This document shows positions 18,457 to 28,252 of a stretch of DNA of 64,000 nucleotides, piece by piece. Below the pieces are notes generated by a model. That model did not search any database, was not told the DNA's origin, and saw nothing but the letters and a program-made list of their open reading frames with translations. Position numbers and translations under genes: made by a program. Every line of letters begins with the position of its first letter. Within the stretch, counting starts at the first letter, position 1. Source of the stretch: Methanolobus vulcani (lineage in GTDB: Archaea; Halobacteriota; Methanosarcinia; Methanosarcinales; Methanosarcinaceae); assembly GCF_900100715.1 (NCBI RefSeq), contig NZ_FNCA01000006.1, forward strand, positions 80,276 to 144,275. Direction: 5' to 3'.

Positions 18457-19419
18457 GTGATAAGTGTCAACGAAAAGGGATTAGCTATAATCGATGAGAT
18501 GCTTGACTGGGAAGAGGAACTTAAGGTTCAGTCCATAGAGCTTGATAACGGCGCTACTGTCATTGACTGTGGTGTGAATGTAGAAGGTGGATATGATGCA
18601 GGTATGTATCTTTCCCGTCTCTGTCTTGCAGATCTTGCAGACATCAGCTACACTAAGTTCGACCTGGACGGTCTTCCAGTACCAGCTATTCAGGTAGCAA
18701 CAGATCACCCAACCATCGCATGTATGGCATCCCAGTACGCAGGCTGGAGAATTGCAGTCGGTAAATATTTCGGAATGGGTTCAGGTCCTGCAAGGGCTCT
18801 GGGTCTTAAACCAAAAGAACTGTATGAAGAAATAGGCTACAAAGATGATTCCGAGTTTGCAGTCCTTGTAATGGAATCAAGCGCAATTCCAGATGAAGAG
18901 GTTGTCGAATACATTGCAAAGCACTGCAGTGTTGACCCTGAGAACGTCTACATCGCTGTTGCACCAACAGCATCAATTGCAGGTTGTGTCCAGATCTCAG
19001 CACGTATTGTTGAGACCGGTATCCACAAGCTCGAATCCATCGGATACGACATCAACACAATTAAGAGCGGTTTCGGTGTTGCTCCAATTGCACCAGTTGT
19101 CGGAGATGACACAAAGTGCATGGGTTCAACCAATGACTGTATCATCTACTGTGGTGAGACATACTACACTGTTGAGTACGGAGATGTGGAGAAGCTGGAA
19201 GAACTTGTCAAGAAGGCACCATCCACAACCTCAAGGGACTTCGGTAAGCCATTCTACACAACCTTCAAGGAAGCAGAATTCGACTTCTTCAAGGTTGACG
19301 CAGGAATGTTCGCACCAGCCAAGATAACAGTGAATGATGTCAAGAGCAAGAAGTCCTTCACAAGCGGAAGGATCAACCCTGGCATTCTCCTGGAATCCTT
19401 CGGCATAAAAGAGATCTAA
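18457..19419 (+). CDS. mch: Methenyltetrahydromethanopterin cyclohydrolase
   Basis: Interconverts 5,10-methenyl-H4MPT (or H4SPT) and 5-formyl-H4MPT in the C1 pathway of methanogenesis; in methylotrophic growth it runs in the oxidative direction. The sequence is highly conserved with Methanosarcina Mch: [60 protein letters not shown] and [13 protein letters not shown] choose GTG at 18457 (ISVNEKG) because that is where the family begins and a GTGAT ribosome binding element sits 4 nt before it; a GTG three codons earlier (18448) is also open. The third-position bias toward C and G is stronger than in neighbours, as in highly expressed genes. A terminator follows. Confidence 0.97.
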   Translation: MISVNEKGLAIIDEMLDWEEELKVQSIELDNGATVIDCGVNVEGGYDAGMYLSRLCLADLADISYTKFDLDGLPVPAIQVATDHPTIACMASQYAGWRIAVGKYFGMGSGPARALGLKPKELYEEIGYKDDSEFAVLVMESSAIPDEEVVEYIAKHCSVDPENVYIAVAPTASIAGCVQISARIVETGIHKLESIGYDINTIKSGFGVAPIAPVVGDDTKCMGSTNDCIIYCGETYYTVEYGDVEKLEELVKKAPSTTSRDFGKPFYTTFKEAEFDFFKVDAGMFAPAKITVNDVKSKKSFTSGRINPGILLESFGIKEI

Positions 19420-19465
19420 GCTAAGACTTAGACTTAAGTCTCTAACATACTCAAATAATACCGAT

Positions 19466-19493
19466 ACAACCTTAAAGGTTGTATTACTTTTTT
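19466..19493 (+). terminator. Terminator after mch
   Basis: Hairpin ACAACC (19466-19471) / GGTTGT (19477-19482) with a 5-nt loop, then ATTAC and a T6 run at 19488-19493. A second small inverted repeat, AGACTTA/TAAGTCT, lies just before it. Confidence 0.6.
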
Positions 19494-19509
19494 CCTTTTG
19501 GAGATAGTA

Positions 19510-19983
19510 ATGGAAATCATAAGTACTTCAAAAGGTATCGGTGGACAGCTTACAGAATTCAGAAAACTTGTCAGTAATTCTAAAAAAATCACTTTTATCG
19601 GAACCGTTGGTTTCTGCACACCATTTGCCGAGCTCATGGCATTTGTTCTAAGAGGCAGCGATAAAGAGATTGTTTTCCTCCCTGACCTGCGTGCAGATGA
19701 AGCACGTTCAATGGTATTCTCATCTTATGGAATGCAGCTTGACGAAAAGGCAGACCCAGCCGCAGATACTGTGGTCCTTCTTGGTGGTCTTGCAATGCCA
19801 AAGATAGGTGTTGAACCTGAAAAGATGAAGGAACTTGTTGATGAACTACTGAAAGATGCTGAGAATAAATTGATAATCGGTGTCTGCTTTCAGTCAATGC
19901 TTATAAACTGCAACTGGCCAGGCCACATTGACTTCGATTACATCATTGATGCGGATATGACAAACGAAATCAAAAAACTATAA
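19510..19983 (+). CDS. DUF2124-type conserved methanogen protein
   Basis: About 157 residues, soluble, alpha/beta with a Rossmann-like appearance (KITFIGTVGFCTPFAEL, VVLLGGLAMP, LIIGVCFQS). It resembles the uncharacterised DUF2124 family found mainly in methanogens; no activity is known to me. I start it at the ATG at 19510 behind TTGGAG; the frame is open from a TTG at 19498. It follows mch and its terminator by about 90 bp in the same direction, which is suggestive but not proof of a C1-pathway link. Confidence 0.7.
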   Translation: MEIISTSKGIGGQLTEFRKLVSNSKKITFIGTVGFCTPFAELMAFVLRGSDKEIVFLPDLRADEARSMVFSSYGMQLDEKADPAADTVVLLGGLAMPKIGVEPEKMKELVDELLKDAENKLIIGVCFQSMLINCNWPGHIDFDYIIDADMTNEIKKL

Positions 19984-20012
19984 ACTCAGATACTCATTTT
20001 TATCTTTTATTT

Positions 20013-21032
20013 TTAACTAATCCTGGCGTCTACAACCACATGCCAGATTCCCGGAGAATATTTTTTTATCTTCCGGCAGTCCAGTATCTCAACTCTTCTT
20101 CCAGCTTTCAAAGCTGCGGTTTTGATTCTCTCAACAGGTCTTGAAAACACCATACTTTCAGGTGTTGTTTCATGATAATGGATTATGCCACCTTTCGGTT
20201 TCAGGGCTGCGATCCCGGAATCAAGATAGTGGTGTGTGGTATTCACATATCCCATGAGGACTCTGTCAGCAACTCCTTTTGGTGTTAGTTCCGCACAGTC
20301 ACCGTTCAGAGCTTCAACGATGTGTTCTACTTTATTCAGAATAATGTTCTCTTTCAGGTATCCATAGGACTGCGGATTTATCTCAATTGCAATGAGCTTC
20401 TCAGGTTTTGCATGAACTGCCATTGGGATAGTGAAATATCCGATTCCGGCAAACATGTCCACTATTGTCTCATGCGTGCCGATCTTACTCATAAGCTTCT
20501 TTTCATGGAGATTACCTTTGGAGAACATCACTTTTGTAACATCAAGCTTGAAAAGACATCCATGCTCTTTGTTGATTGTTTCCGTGTTGTTTCCAATAAG
20601 AATCTCCCTCTTTGGTAATCTGAACTGACCACTGATTCCAAGATCTCTGACAACCGTATTGCATGATGGGTACATCTGCAGCAAGGCTTTAGCAATCATC
20701 ACTTTAAGATGGTCTATAGTGGGGTCTATTGTGACGATTACAATATCTCCGATAATATGCCATCCGGAAGGAAGTTTCTCAAGCTCATTTGAGGAAATAT
20801 CATTTTTGAGTATATCTTCAAGAGATTGCCATTTATTGTAAAACTCAGCGTTTTCCTGCATGTAAGATTCAAAACCTTCAATGTCTTCCGTAACCGGTAT
20901 TTCGAGCAAACGCTGGTGCGTATCAATAAGCTTTATTTTGCGGTGTGGATCAAGTCTGCCTGATCCTGCAAGTTGAATTCTGATTTTTTCCGCATCTTTT
21001 AACGGAACCCGAATACATTTGTTCATGGTCAT
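20013..21032 (-). CDS. taw2: Class I SAM-dependent tRNA wybutosine-pathway transferase (Taw2-like; Trm5/Met-10 family)
   Basis: 339 residues. The C-terminal catalytic domain has the Met-10+ methyltransferase fold with SAM motif VDMFAGIGYFTIP, the acidic AIEINP, and the late motif RVLMGYVNTTHHYL followed by GGIIHYHETTPE. Trm5 (m1G37 methyltransferase) normally has an N-L-P motif at that point; MGY there is what I associate with archaeal Taw2/TYW2, which transfers the 3-amino-3-carboxypropyl group of SAM to 4-demethylwyosine at tRNA-Phe position 37. The N-terminal third would be the substrate-binding domain. Trm5 is the alternative. It is convergent with the DUF2124 gene and divergent from the V4R regulator. 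Confidence 0.75.
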   Translation of the reverse strand: MTMNKCIRVPLKDAEKIRIQLAGSGRLDPHRKIKLIDTHQRLLEIPVTEDIEGFESYMQENAEFYNKWQSLEDILKNDISSNELEKLPSGWHIIGDIVIVTIDPTIDHLKVMIAKALLQMYPSCNTVVRDLGISGQFRLPKREILIGNNTETINKEHGCLFKLDVTKVMFSKGNLHEKKLMSKIGTHETIVDMFAGIGYFTIPMAVHAKPEKLIAIEINPQSYGYLKENIILNKVEHIVEALNGDCAELTPKGVADRVLMGYVNTTHHYLDSGIAALKPKGGIIHYHETTPESMVFSRPVERIKTAALKAGRRVEILDCRKIKKYSPGIWHVVVDARIS

Positions 21033-21180
21033 TGTTTCAGAGAGTGGTTATTTTTTAAATAACATATGCAACTATAAGTTTGATTATAGTTAAGGTTGTA
21101 AATCAAGGCTTTATATGTTGAATAAACTCATTCGTTCAATAGCGAACATTTAAATACATTGTCGTTTTATTCATAATTGC

Positions 21181-21921
21181 ATGAACAACGGAGACAACAC
21201 GGCTATTTTTTCCACTGATATTGGAGTTATTGCTCTTAACGGTTCTGTAAAGATAAAGATACTTGATTTTCTCAAAACAGGCTGTAAATCATTTGATGAG
21301 ATAGTACAGCATACCGGTAAGGCCAAATCAACAATATCTGTGCATCTCAATGACTTAAAGAGCCAGAATCTCCTTGAGGAAACCATTGACTCCAACGATA
21401 AAAGAAAAAAAGTCTATTTCCTGAGGTGTCAGTATGTAGCATGTTCCCAGGAACCGGGAATGAAACAGTATAATGAAATGCTGGACCTTATAGCTTCTCC
21501 TGAAGTTCACTCTTTTGGTTGTTTAAAATGTCTATTTCATGCGGTTCAGTATGGTTTCAGGGCACACGGTGTCAACTGTGATCCCATCATGCGCAAAATA
21601 GGTCATGATGTTGGTACCAGTCTCTCAAGGAATATCGTTTCACAGGAGCCGGGGGATATCCTTCAGGAAATGCTGAATTTCTGGGAAAAAAATGATATCG
21701 GAAGTTTTACTATTCTTGAAAAGGATCCCATCAAACTCGCCGTGCATAATTTTTTCGATTGTCGCTCCATACCAATAAAAGAGAAAACATTGTGCTCATT
21801 CGCACAAGGTGTCTTTGAAGGTGTGTTCAGGGCAAAAATGGGCGGGGAATGCGTAATGCAAATGATCGGTAAATGCGATGATACTTGCGATTCCTGTTTT
21901 TTCCAGATGATAAAACTCTAA
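21181..21921 (+). CDS. ArsR-like winged-helix regulator with V4R domain
   Basis: 246 residues. The N-terminus (about 15-80) is an ArsR-type winged helix (TGKAKSTISVHLNDLKSQ). The C-terminal part (about 100-246) matches the V4R (4-vinyl reductase) small-molecule-binding fold and is rich in conserved cysteines: GCLKCLF, VNCDP, FFDCRS, GECVMQ and CDDTCDSCFF. These could bind a metal, Fe-S cluster or hydrocarbon/tetrapyrrole ligand. The protein is therefore probably a one-component redox- or ligand-sensing transcription factor. Its targets are not evident; the upstream A/T-rich 150 bp is shared with taw2. Confidence 0.75.
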   Translation: MNNGDNTAIFSTDIGVIALNGSVKIKILDFLKTGCKSFDEIVQHTGKAKSTISVHLNDLKSQNLLEETIDSNDKRKKVYFLRCQYVACSQEPGMKQYNEMLDLIASPEVHSFGCLKCLFHAVQYGFRAHGVNCDPIMRKIGHDVGTSLSRNIVSQEPGDILQEMLNFWEKNDIGSFTILEKDPIKLAVHNFFDCRSIPIKEKTLCSFAQGVFEGVFRAKMGGECVMQMIGKCDDTCDSCFFQMIKL

Positions 21922-21942
21922 TATTGATGATTTAACTAAAAA

Positions 21943-22626
21943 TTAATTTGAGGTTCTTACAACCCCAAGCTCACCTTTTACAAGTTTGCCGATAGCAGCA
22001 ACAATTCCCGGTCCATCGGTGTTTTCACGGCATGTTATCATGTGTTCCATAAGGCCCAGTCTTTCAATGCCGTAAATATCCCTTGCATGGCCTGTTTTCT
22101 TGATAGCCGCTTTAAGTTCTGACCTGGTGACCGAATTCGCAATCACCCTATCCTGATGAGATTTCTTCCAGCTCCACCAGAGGTCTGCCTGTTCTCTGGT
22201 AAAGATTCCTTCCTTTGCCTTTTCATCAGTTATCTCTACTTTTACAGGCAGGTGTCTTATAATACCAAACCGTGTAGCTATCTGTTTAGCAGTTCCGTTT
22301 CCCAGATTGTTAAGATTCTTTCGGGGAATGGTCACAAGAACTCCTGCATCAACAACGATCTCGTCATCATGTATCTGTCGTATGAATCCGTGATAGTTTT
22401 CACCTTTCATTATTTTTGTGACAGGCGAGCCGAATTTCTGAATTAGGAAATTGGAAGCGAACTCGCTGTCCTCACCTTTAAGATCCAAAGTAAGCCAATT
22501 GTCATCACTTACTGAGAATTCAGCAGAGGCATCAAGTTCCTTAAGTTCATTGTTGATCAGTACTTCAGCAGAATGAGTTGCTCTTTCCCTGTTGCCATAG
22601 ATTTTGATCAATAGTTTTGTGACCAT
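21943..22626 (-). CDS. DUF2110 family archaeal protein
   Basis: 227 residues, soluble, resembling the archaeal DUF2110 family: LLIKIYGNRERA at the start, an S1/KOW-like central segment (GFIRQIHDDEIVVDAGVLV) and a helical C-terminus. Function is unknown; the nucleic-acid-binding look of the centre is only suggestive. It sits 16 bp after the winged-helix gene at 22643-23224 on the same strand, so they probably share a transcript. Confidence 0.7.
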   Translation of the reverse strand: MVTKLLIKIYGNRERATHSAEVLINNELKELDASAEFSVSDDNWLTLDLKGEDSEFASNFLIQKFGSPVTKIMKGENYHGFIRQIHDDEIVVDAGVLVTIPRKNLNNLGNGTAKQIATRFGIIRHLPVKVEITDEKAKEGIFTREQADLWWSWKKSHQDRVIANSVTRSELKAAIKKTGHARDIYGIERLGLMEHMITCRENTDGPGIVAAIGKLVKGELGVVRTSN

Positions 22627-22642
22627 TATTATTGTCCTTTAG

Positions 22643-23224
22643 TTATTGTTTCATCACAAGGTCAAAGATATTCTGTATCTCTGTAAGTTTATCCAGTCCC
22701 TCGTCATTAATAAGGTCTTCATTCTCCTCTATTGAATTTAAGAGTAACTGGATATCCCTGCTAAAAGGACCTATTTTCATTTTCATGATCTGAAGTTCAG
22801 CATCGTTCTCTTCAAGACCGTTATATGTGGTCACTATCTGTTGGTGCAGTCTGTCTATATGATCAAGAGTTGTTTTTCTGGCTTCATCAGTATTTTCCGA
22901 ATCATTTTCGGCAGATTCAGTGCTGTTCTCTTCCTGTGACTCTTCAGGTGTTTCACCTTCAATTGCCATTATTAGATTCTTGAGAGCATCAACAACTCTG
23001 TAACCATGATCTGTAAGCTCCACATATTTTACACGTCCTTCAACTGAGAACTGTACAAGGCCATGCTCTTCCATCTTGGCCAGTATTTTGGTAGTGTGAG
23101 CAAACGTGGAATTTATTTCTTTAGTTATAACAGATGCATAGGTTTTTTGAAGGGACCAGATAGCCAGAAGGGCAAGGGTTGGTTTTTCCTGCAAAAAAAG
23201 TTGTTCAGCATATTCTTTAGTCAT
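22643..23224 (-). CDS. Winged-helix (MarR/PadR-like) transcriptional regulator
   Basis: 193 residues. An N-terminal winged helix (about 10-75; TKILAKMEEHGLVQFSVEGRVKYVELTDHG) is followed by a low-complexity Glu/Ser/Asn linker (about 90-118) and a C-terminal helical, probably coiled-coil region. It is first in a likely two-gene transcript with the DUF2110 gene. The promoter lies in a very A/T-rich stretch (about 23235-23330) shared with the end of trm1. Confidence 0.7.
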   Translation of the reverse strand: MTKEYAEQLFLQEKPTLALLAIWSLQKTYASVITKEINSTFAHTTKILAKMEEHGLVQFSVEGRVKYVELTDHGYRVVDALKNLIMAIEGETPEESQEENSTESAENDSENTDEARKTTLDHIDRLHQQIVTTYNGLEENDAELQIMKMKIGPFSRDIQLLLNSIEENEDLINDEGLDKLTEIQNIFDLVMKQ

Positions 23225-23330
23225 ACGATTTCCCCTCTAATTTAGCATATAGAACCCTTGTTTGAAAACATCATAATACCTTAATTATATATTATAATAT
23301 ATATCATTAAAATAAATATACTATATATTT

Positions 23331-24482
23331 CTAACGGATATCAGCAATTATTCTTTCTATATCCGGTAGTTCAGCATCCGTTTTAAATGAAGTACCACTG
23401 AAATGCGTCCTTGAAGCCTTATGACCATTATCCCTCAGAGCAGTGATAAGAGTATCAATCGCTGATGCAGAAACTCCAAGTTTTTTACATAGCAAATGCT
23501 GTTCATAGAACATTGGAATATCCAGTTCGTCCCTGCAGAATTGTAGCATTTTAACGGACATTTCCTTAGTTCCACAGTTTCTCTGCTCGAGTTCCTCAAT
23601 GGTCTCATCACAGAACTCAGGTTCATGTAATTCTCCAAGCCACATAGGCCCTGAGATTATATTTTCCTTGCCACAGAGACTGCATTTATCCCTTACGTGA
23701 ACAGCAAGACCATAAACTATCTCACGGTTGCCACATTCACATTGGGCAATGAATCCCATTTTCTTCAGCATTTTGTCAGCCTGTTTTGCTCCTCTTCTGA
23801 TGTGAAGATATGTTCGCACATAATGCCTTGTGGCATGTGATAGAAGAGGGATCATGGCTTTATCATGAAGTGATAGTTCTCTTGCGATCCTGCCAAGAAG
23901 AATACGTACTCCCATCTCACTGTGATATTCATTGTTAAGTGGAATGGCTGCATATTTGCGTATTCCTGAATTCAGATGTGCACCGCAAAGGGGTGCAGTA
24001 TCTGTTGCTGTGACCTCCAGTAAATCGATGACAGAACGGGCTGCAGCCGCCAGAAATGGAGCTGGTGTTCCAAAAGGATCAAGGTCAACAATATTGAAAT
24101 GTTTTTCATGTAACAGAACATTGGCATTTTTATGCCTTGCAAATGTATGGCCATCAATACCTAGTTTTTCAATATTTTCCAGTATAAGCTGATAGGCATC
24201 TTCACTCCAGTCATTCAGGGTGGTTTCAATACCGATTTCATTGGCTACTCTTAAGCCCCGGATTCCTGAAGCTGAAAGTGCATCAACATAAGTTATGGTC
24301 TTCTCAGGGTCAGATTCCATTCTTTTAAGAAAAGCAGATGTTGCAGCTATGGAGATATCACGGTTCATCTCCATGACCGGATTAAAAAAAACAGGTGCTG
24401 CAGAAGGAGCAAAATTAGCCCCTTCTTCAGGAACGGGAACCAGAACTTCAGTATCTCCTTCTTTTACAGATCTTACTTTCAT
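23331..24482 (-). CDS. trm1: tRNA (guanine26-N2)-dimethyltransferase
   Basis: 383 residues, the expected length for archaeal Trm1, which makes N2,N2-dimethylguanosine at tRNA position 26 using SAM. The family signature [14 protein letters not shown] is present near the N-terminus, the SAM-binding [16 protein letters not shown] at about 65-80, and the catalytic [12 protein letters not shown] motif near 132. C-terminal paired cysteines ([16 protein letters not shown]) form the zinc site usual in this family. It follows the cupredoxin-fold lipoprotein gene by 22 bp on the same strand. Confidence 0.93.
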   Translation of the reverse strand: MKVRSVKEGDTEVLVPVPEEGANFAPSAAPVFFNPVMEMNRDISIAATSAFLKRMESDPEKTITYVDALSASGIRGLRVANEIGIETTLNDWSEDAYQLILENIEKLGIDGHTFARHKNANVLLHEKHFNIVDLDPFGTPAPFLAAAARSVIDLLEVTATDTAPLCGAHLNSGIRKYAAIPLNNEYHSEMGVRILLGRIARELSLHDKAMIPLLSHATRHYVRTYLHIRRGAKQADKMLKKMGFIAQCECGNREIVYGLAVHVRDKCSLCGKENIISGPMWLGELHEPEFCDETIEELEQRNCGTKEMSVKMLQFCRDELDIPMFYEQHLLCKKLGVSASAIDTLITALRDNGHKASRTHFSGTSFKTDAELPDIERIIADIR

Positions 24483-24504
24483 CCGGTTCCCAGAAGATAC
24501 GTTC

Positions 24505-25017
24505 TTATTTAACGATAATGGTTCCTTTCATTCTTTCTTCCCAGCCCAGTACATGGTAGGTATATGTGCCAGTCTCGTTGAAAGTATATTTGAAGGATAA
24601 TCTGTATCCTATGGTAGTATTCTCCCAGAGACCATCATCGCTCACCAGTGTGAACAGGCGTGTTGGGTTATTACGGTTGAACCATACTACAGTATCGTGT
24701 TGACTGATTGTCAGGTTATTTGGCTGGATCAAATAATTTTCCATGTACAATGTGTATGTTTTTGGTCCCTCATACTCTATGACCTGAACTCCTCCGTTAC
24801 CATTTTCCTCGGAACTGGTATTTACAGAGCTAGTTTCTCCTGTAGAAGTATTATCCGTATTATCTGTATTATTTGTAACCGTGTTGTTATTTGCAGTATC
24901 GGTTACCGAATTGTTCGTGGATGCATTCTCTTCTGTTGTGGACTCTGTGTTATCGACACAGCCTGCAACTATCAGAGAAAGCGATATCAGGAGTATCATC
25001 AATAATTTCGCTTTCAT
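24505..25017 (-). CDS. Cupredoxin-fold lipoprotein lacking copper ligands
   Basis: 170 residues. A signal peptide ends in lipobox VAGC20, so the protein is anchored outside the membrane. A Ser/Thr/Asn-rich linker (about 22-75) leads to a single C-terminal cupredoxin-like domain (about 85-170). Compared with amicyanin-type domains, the positions that would hold His, Cys and His are occupied by other residues ([20 protein letters not shown]), leaving only the Met. It therefore probably has the fold without a type 1 copper centre. Function unknown. Confidence 0.75.
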   Translation of the reverse strand: MKAKLLMILLISLSLIVAGCVDNTESTTEENASTNNSVTDTANNNTVTNNTDNTDNTSTGETSSVNTSSEENGNGGVQVIEYEGPKTYTLYMENYLIQPNNLTISQHDTVVWFNRNNPTRLFTLVSDDGLWENTTIGYRLSFKYTFNETGTYTYHVLGWEERMKGTIIVK

Positions 25018-25050
25018 TGTATCACCTGCATTATAATATATTTCCGATGG

Positions 25051-25716
25051 TTAAATAACTTCTCTATCACTTTTTATAAGTTCTACATTTATAATAGGAG
25101 TCTTGTTATCAAATACAATAGTTATTACAGCAGCAAATCCCAAAGCAGCCATTCCAGGGTTGACAATAATGGTTTTGCCTGACTTTTCAACTCCTCTTGC
25201 TTCGTGAATATGACCACAGATCATCAGATCCGCTTTGTCAAGGAATACATTGAGTGCCTTGCATCCCACATGCATATCTCCTACCATATCCAGAATGCTA
25301 AAAGGTGGAGTGTGTGTAAGGGTCACCAGCACCTCATCTGCTTTCACATCTTCCAGCATGCGACTTATATTTTCTTCAAAATCACATTCCTGTATTTCAA
25401 ATGGAGTGCAGAAAGGTGTGGGATTTGATCCTCCCATGCCTATGAACCTTATTCCATCTATGGAGATTGATCTTTTATGCAGGTTAGTGGCTTTTGAGTC
25501 TTCGATCACTTTGATAATAGACTCATGATCACAGTTACCGGGCACGGCAAGAATCTTCGAACTAAACTTATCAAAAAGATCAAGGGCTTTTTCATCGGGC
25601 CCAAAATTAGTAATGTCACCTGCTATCAGTACCAGATCCACGTTACCTGCGATCTTTAGCAGTTCCTCTATCTTTGAATAATTTCCATGCGGATCTGCTA
25701 TGGCGAATAACCTCAT
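25051..25716 (-). CDS. Calcineurin-like metallophosphoesterase
   Basis: 221 residues from the ATG at 25716, chosen because the family begins with RLFAIADPHGN and GGAGA lies upstream; a longer frame would overlap the neighbouring gene. Metal-binding motifs are ADPHGN near residue 6, AGDITNFGP near 36, GNCDHE near 65, TLTHTPP near 130 and CGHIHEARG near 165. This set forms the dimetal site of phosphodiesterases/phosphatases. The substrate is not predictable. The gene begins 40 bp after the AIM24-like gene on the same strand. Confidence 0.88.
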   Translation of the reverse strand: MRLFAIADPHGNYSKIEELLKIAGNVDLVLIAGDITNFGPDEKALDLFDKFSSKILAVPGNCDHESIIKVIEDSKATNLHKRSISIDGIRFIGMGGSNPTPFCTPFEIQECDFEENISRMLEDVKADEVLVTLTHTPPFSILDMVGDMHVGCKALNVFLDKADLMICGHIHEARGVEKSGKTIIVNPGMAALGFAAVITIVFDNKTPIINVELIKSDREVI

Positions 25717-25756
25717 TTTCAAGCGTCTCCAATTCCTGTTGTTGCCGGTTATTTGC

Positions 25757-26542
25757 TCAGAATGAGCGGTCACCGCCAAGAAGACCTCCAAGTGCATTAC
25801 TGCCAATACCAGCTATTCCGGAGGATTCTTCTCTCTGATTATTGGTCATGTATCTTGATGCAGCGACTATCCTGTCAGCAAGACGTGAGAACGGCAGGCT
25901 CTGGAGATATATTTTACCAGGTCCGGTAAGTGTTGCCAGTACAAGACCCTCGCCTCCAAAGAGCGCATTCTTGAAACCGCCTGTCAATGTAATATCGTAT
26001 CCGACACTTTCTTCAAATGCAGTAAGACATCCGGTATCTACTCTGATCGTCTCTCCGGGTGCAAGATCTCTCTCAACAATAGCGCCACCGGAATGTACAA
26101 AAGCCATTCCGTTGCCTTTCAGTCTCTGGAGTATGAATCCTTCTCCACCGAAAAGTCCTGCTCCTATCTTTCTGGTGAGTGCTATTTCGATTTCAATTCC
26201 ATTTGCAGCACAGAGGAACGAATCTTTCTGACAGAGGAAACTACCTCCGAATTTACTTAGATCAAGTGGTATTATCTTTCCAGGATAAGGCGCCCCGAAT
26301 GCCACATAGCCTTTTCCTTCCCCTTCGTGGACAAAACTTGTGATAAAGAAGCTCTCACCTGTAACGGCACGTTTTAAACCTCTGAGCAGGCCACCACCGG
26401 TGGATGTTTCCATTCTGACCCCCGGTCCCATATACATCATAGCTCCGGCCTCTGCCCTAACAGCCTCACTTGGATCAAGTTCAATTTCTACAAGCTGCAT
26501 GTCGTTGCCAATAATCTTATAATCTATTTCATCAGCCATCAA
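25757..26542 (-). CDS. AIM24/TIGR00266 family protein
   Basis: 261 residues with the glycine-rich beta pattern of the TIGR00266/AIM24 family (GAMMYMGPGV, FFITSFVHEGEGKGYVAFGAPYPGKIIPLDL, GGEGFILQRLKG, GGEGLVLATLTGPG). The family is widespread in prokaryotes, and the mitochondrial relative AIM24 affects inner-membrane organisation; the prokaryotic role is unknown. It probably starts at one of two adjacent ATGs (26542 or 26539). Confidence 0.85.
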   Translation of the reverse strand: MMADEIDYKIIGNDMQLVEIELDPSEAVRAEAGAMMYMGPGVRMETSTGGGLLRGLKRAVTGESFFITSFVHEGEGKGYVAFGAPYPGKIIPLDLSKFGGSFLCQKDSFLCAANGIEIEIALTRKIGAGLFGGEGFILQRLKGNGMAFVHSGGAIVERDLAPGETIRVDTGCLTAFEESVGYDITLTGGFKNALFGGEGLVLATLTGPGKIYLQSLPFSRLADRIVAASRYMTNNQREESSGIAGIGSNALGGLLGGDRSF

Positions 26543-26709
26543 TTATTCCTCTAATGCAATCATTTAATGTTCCTGAAGAACTTGTGATAGAGATTTGTGT
26601 TACCAGTATTTATTGCTTTATCCTTCATTATACATATTCTAAGGCATCTTGCACAACTCAACTTGAATAGTTTAATATAGCTCCTGTGCGTAACCACCTG
26701 TTGATAAGT

Positions 26710-28200
26710 GTGTACCGAAAAAATTTTCCACTTCATTTGAAGCATTATTTGCTTGCACTTCAGGCAAAGAAACACGGCGGGAGGACTCATGAACTGGCAA
26801 TGAGATTCAACGGTGCCGAATCAGATATTCTTGATTTCAGTTCCAACACGAATCCTCTTGGCACACCGTTCGATTTTCAGGCAAGTAACCTTGACCTGAA
26901 ACAGGTTGTTTTGAGATCAACAGAAAGAATAGAGCAGTATCCTGACAACAGATATTTTGAACTCAGGCAGGCTGCAGCTGCTTATCTAGGTACTAACATC
27001 TCTGCAGATAATATAATTCCCGGAAACGGTACATGTGAACTCTTGCGTCTGATCATGGAAACCGTTGTCAATGAAGAGGACATTGTAATTCTTGCTTCAC
27101 CTTCATCCGGTGAGTATCGTCATATAGCAGAGGTTTTCGGAGCACGTATTCATTCTTTTACTACCGATGAATTGTTAAACCTTCCAAAAATGACATTGGA
27201 CAGGGCAAAGGTCATTGTCATTGGTAATCCGAATAATCCTACCGGCCAGCTCATACTTAAGGATGAAATTTCTGATTTTGCGCAAAAATGTGCTGAACAT
27301 TGTACTCTACTTATTGTTGATGAATCAGCAATTGAACTGGTTGATCCTGATATGAGTATTGCTGAAATGGCACTTGACAATGAGTTCCTCTTTATAATAA
27401 GGTCGGTATCCAACATTACAGCCATGCCAGGTATCAGACTGGCATACGGAATTGCTTCCCTTCATCTTGCAAACATACTCAATTCTGCACGTCTTTCATG
27501 GAATATTGGTGTAACGGACGAAGCCATAGGTTTAGCGTTCCTGAGCATGGAAGGTGGTCCTCACAGTGAATATCTTAGAAGGTCCCGGGAGTTCATTAAA
27601 AATGAGAGGGAATACATGGTCAAACGCTTCTCAGGTATCTATGGTTTCGATCCTGTTGAAAGTAATACTAACTATATACTTATTGACGTGAAAGATCTGT
27701 TCCTGGATTCATTAAGACTTAGCGAAGGATTGGCTCTGCATGGCATATTGATACGTGAATGCAGTGATTTCTTTGATGGAAATAAGCGATATGTGAGAAT
27801 ATCAGTCCGTATGAGGGAGGATTTTGAAAAACTGATACACACCCTTGATGTTGTCTTTGCTGAAACCAGCAGAGAAGACGCAAGGGAAAAACTTGAAGAG
27901 ACCATTGAACACGGTGGTAGTTCCTGTGCCGGCCGTGGTACCTGTGAATATTATCCCTGCCATTTTACAGGGCAGGATTGCACTTTCTGTTTCTGTCCTT
28001 TCTATGCATGTGAGGAAGAGCTGACAGGAGGTAAATGGATAGAAAGCTCCACCGGAGGGCAGGTGTGGAGTTGTGAACATTGTACTTTATTGCATAGACC
28101 AAAGGTCGCCAAAATGGTGCTTGATGCGCTGATGGCCGACGGAGACACTGATGATAATATAAGGAGGGCATGGAAGGAAATCATTGAGCCTCTGCTTTGA
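26710..28200 (+). CDS. CobD-like protein, copy 1, lacking the PLP lysine (probable pseudoenzyme or altered function)
   Basis: About 496 residues with the class I/II aminotransferase fold of threonine-phosphate decarboxylase CobD plus a C-terminal cysteine-rich extension (CEYYPCHFTGQDCTFCFCPF, then VWSCEHC) as in methanogen CobD. Compared with copy 2 downstream, the Schiff-base lysine in SLTKSFAIPG is Asn here (codon 27412-27414, SVSNITAMPG), DEAY has become DESA, and the aromatic residue of PRPTFSEY is Ser (SPSSGEY). The NPNNPTG and late Arg motifs remain. PLP catalysis is therefore unlikely, while the tail is intact. I place the start at GTG 26710 because a TATA-like element (about 26668-26677) lies too close to the earlier GTG at 26686. 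It heads the corrinoid operon. Confidence 0.8.
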   Translation: MYRKNFPLHLKHYLLALQAKKHGGRTHELAMRFNGAESDILDFSSNTNPLGTPFDFQASNLDLKQVVLRSTERIEQYPDNRYFELRQAAAAYLGTNISADNIIPGNGTCELLRLIMETVVNEEDIVILASPSSGEYRHIAEVFGARIHSFTTDELLNLPKMTLDRAKVIVIGNPNNPTGQLILKDEISDFAQKCAEHCTLLIVDESAIELVDPDMSIAEMALDNEFLFIIRSVSNITAMPGIRLAYGIASLHLANILNSARLSWNIGVTDEAIGLAFLSMEGGPHSEYLRRSREFIKNEREYMVKRFSGIYGFDPVESNTNYILIDVKDLFLDSLRLSEGLALHGILIRECSDFFDGNKRYVRISVRMREDFEKLIHTLDVVFAETSREDAREKLEETIEHGGSSCAGRGTCEYYPCHFTGQDCTFCFCPFYACEEELTGGKWIESSTGGQVWSCEHCTLLHRPKVAKMVLDALMADGDTDDNIRRAWKEIIEPLL

Positions 28201-28252
28201 TTCTGCGAAGATCAATTGAGCAGGTCAATAGATTTCATGTTTTCTACATGCT

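Noticed and set aside
25717-25806. 30-residue N-terminal extension of the metallophosphoesterase
   Set aside because: It overlaps the upstream AIM24-like gene by 50 bp and precedes the standard family start RLFAIADPHG, which has its own ribosome binding site.
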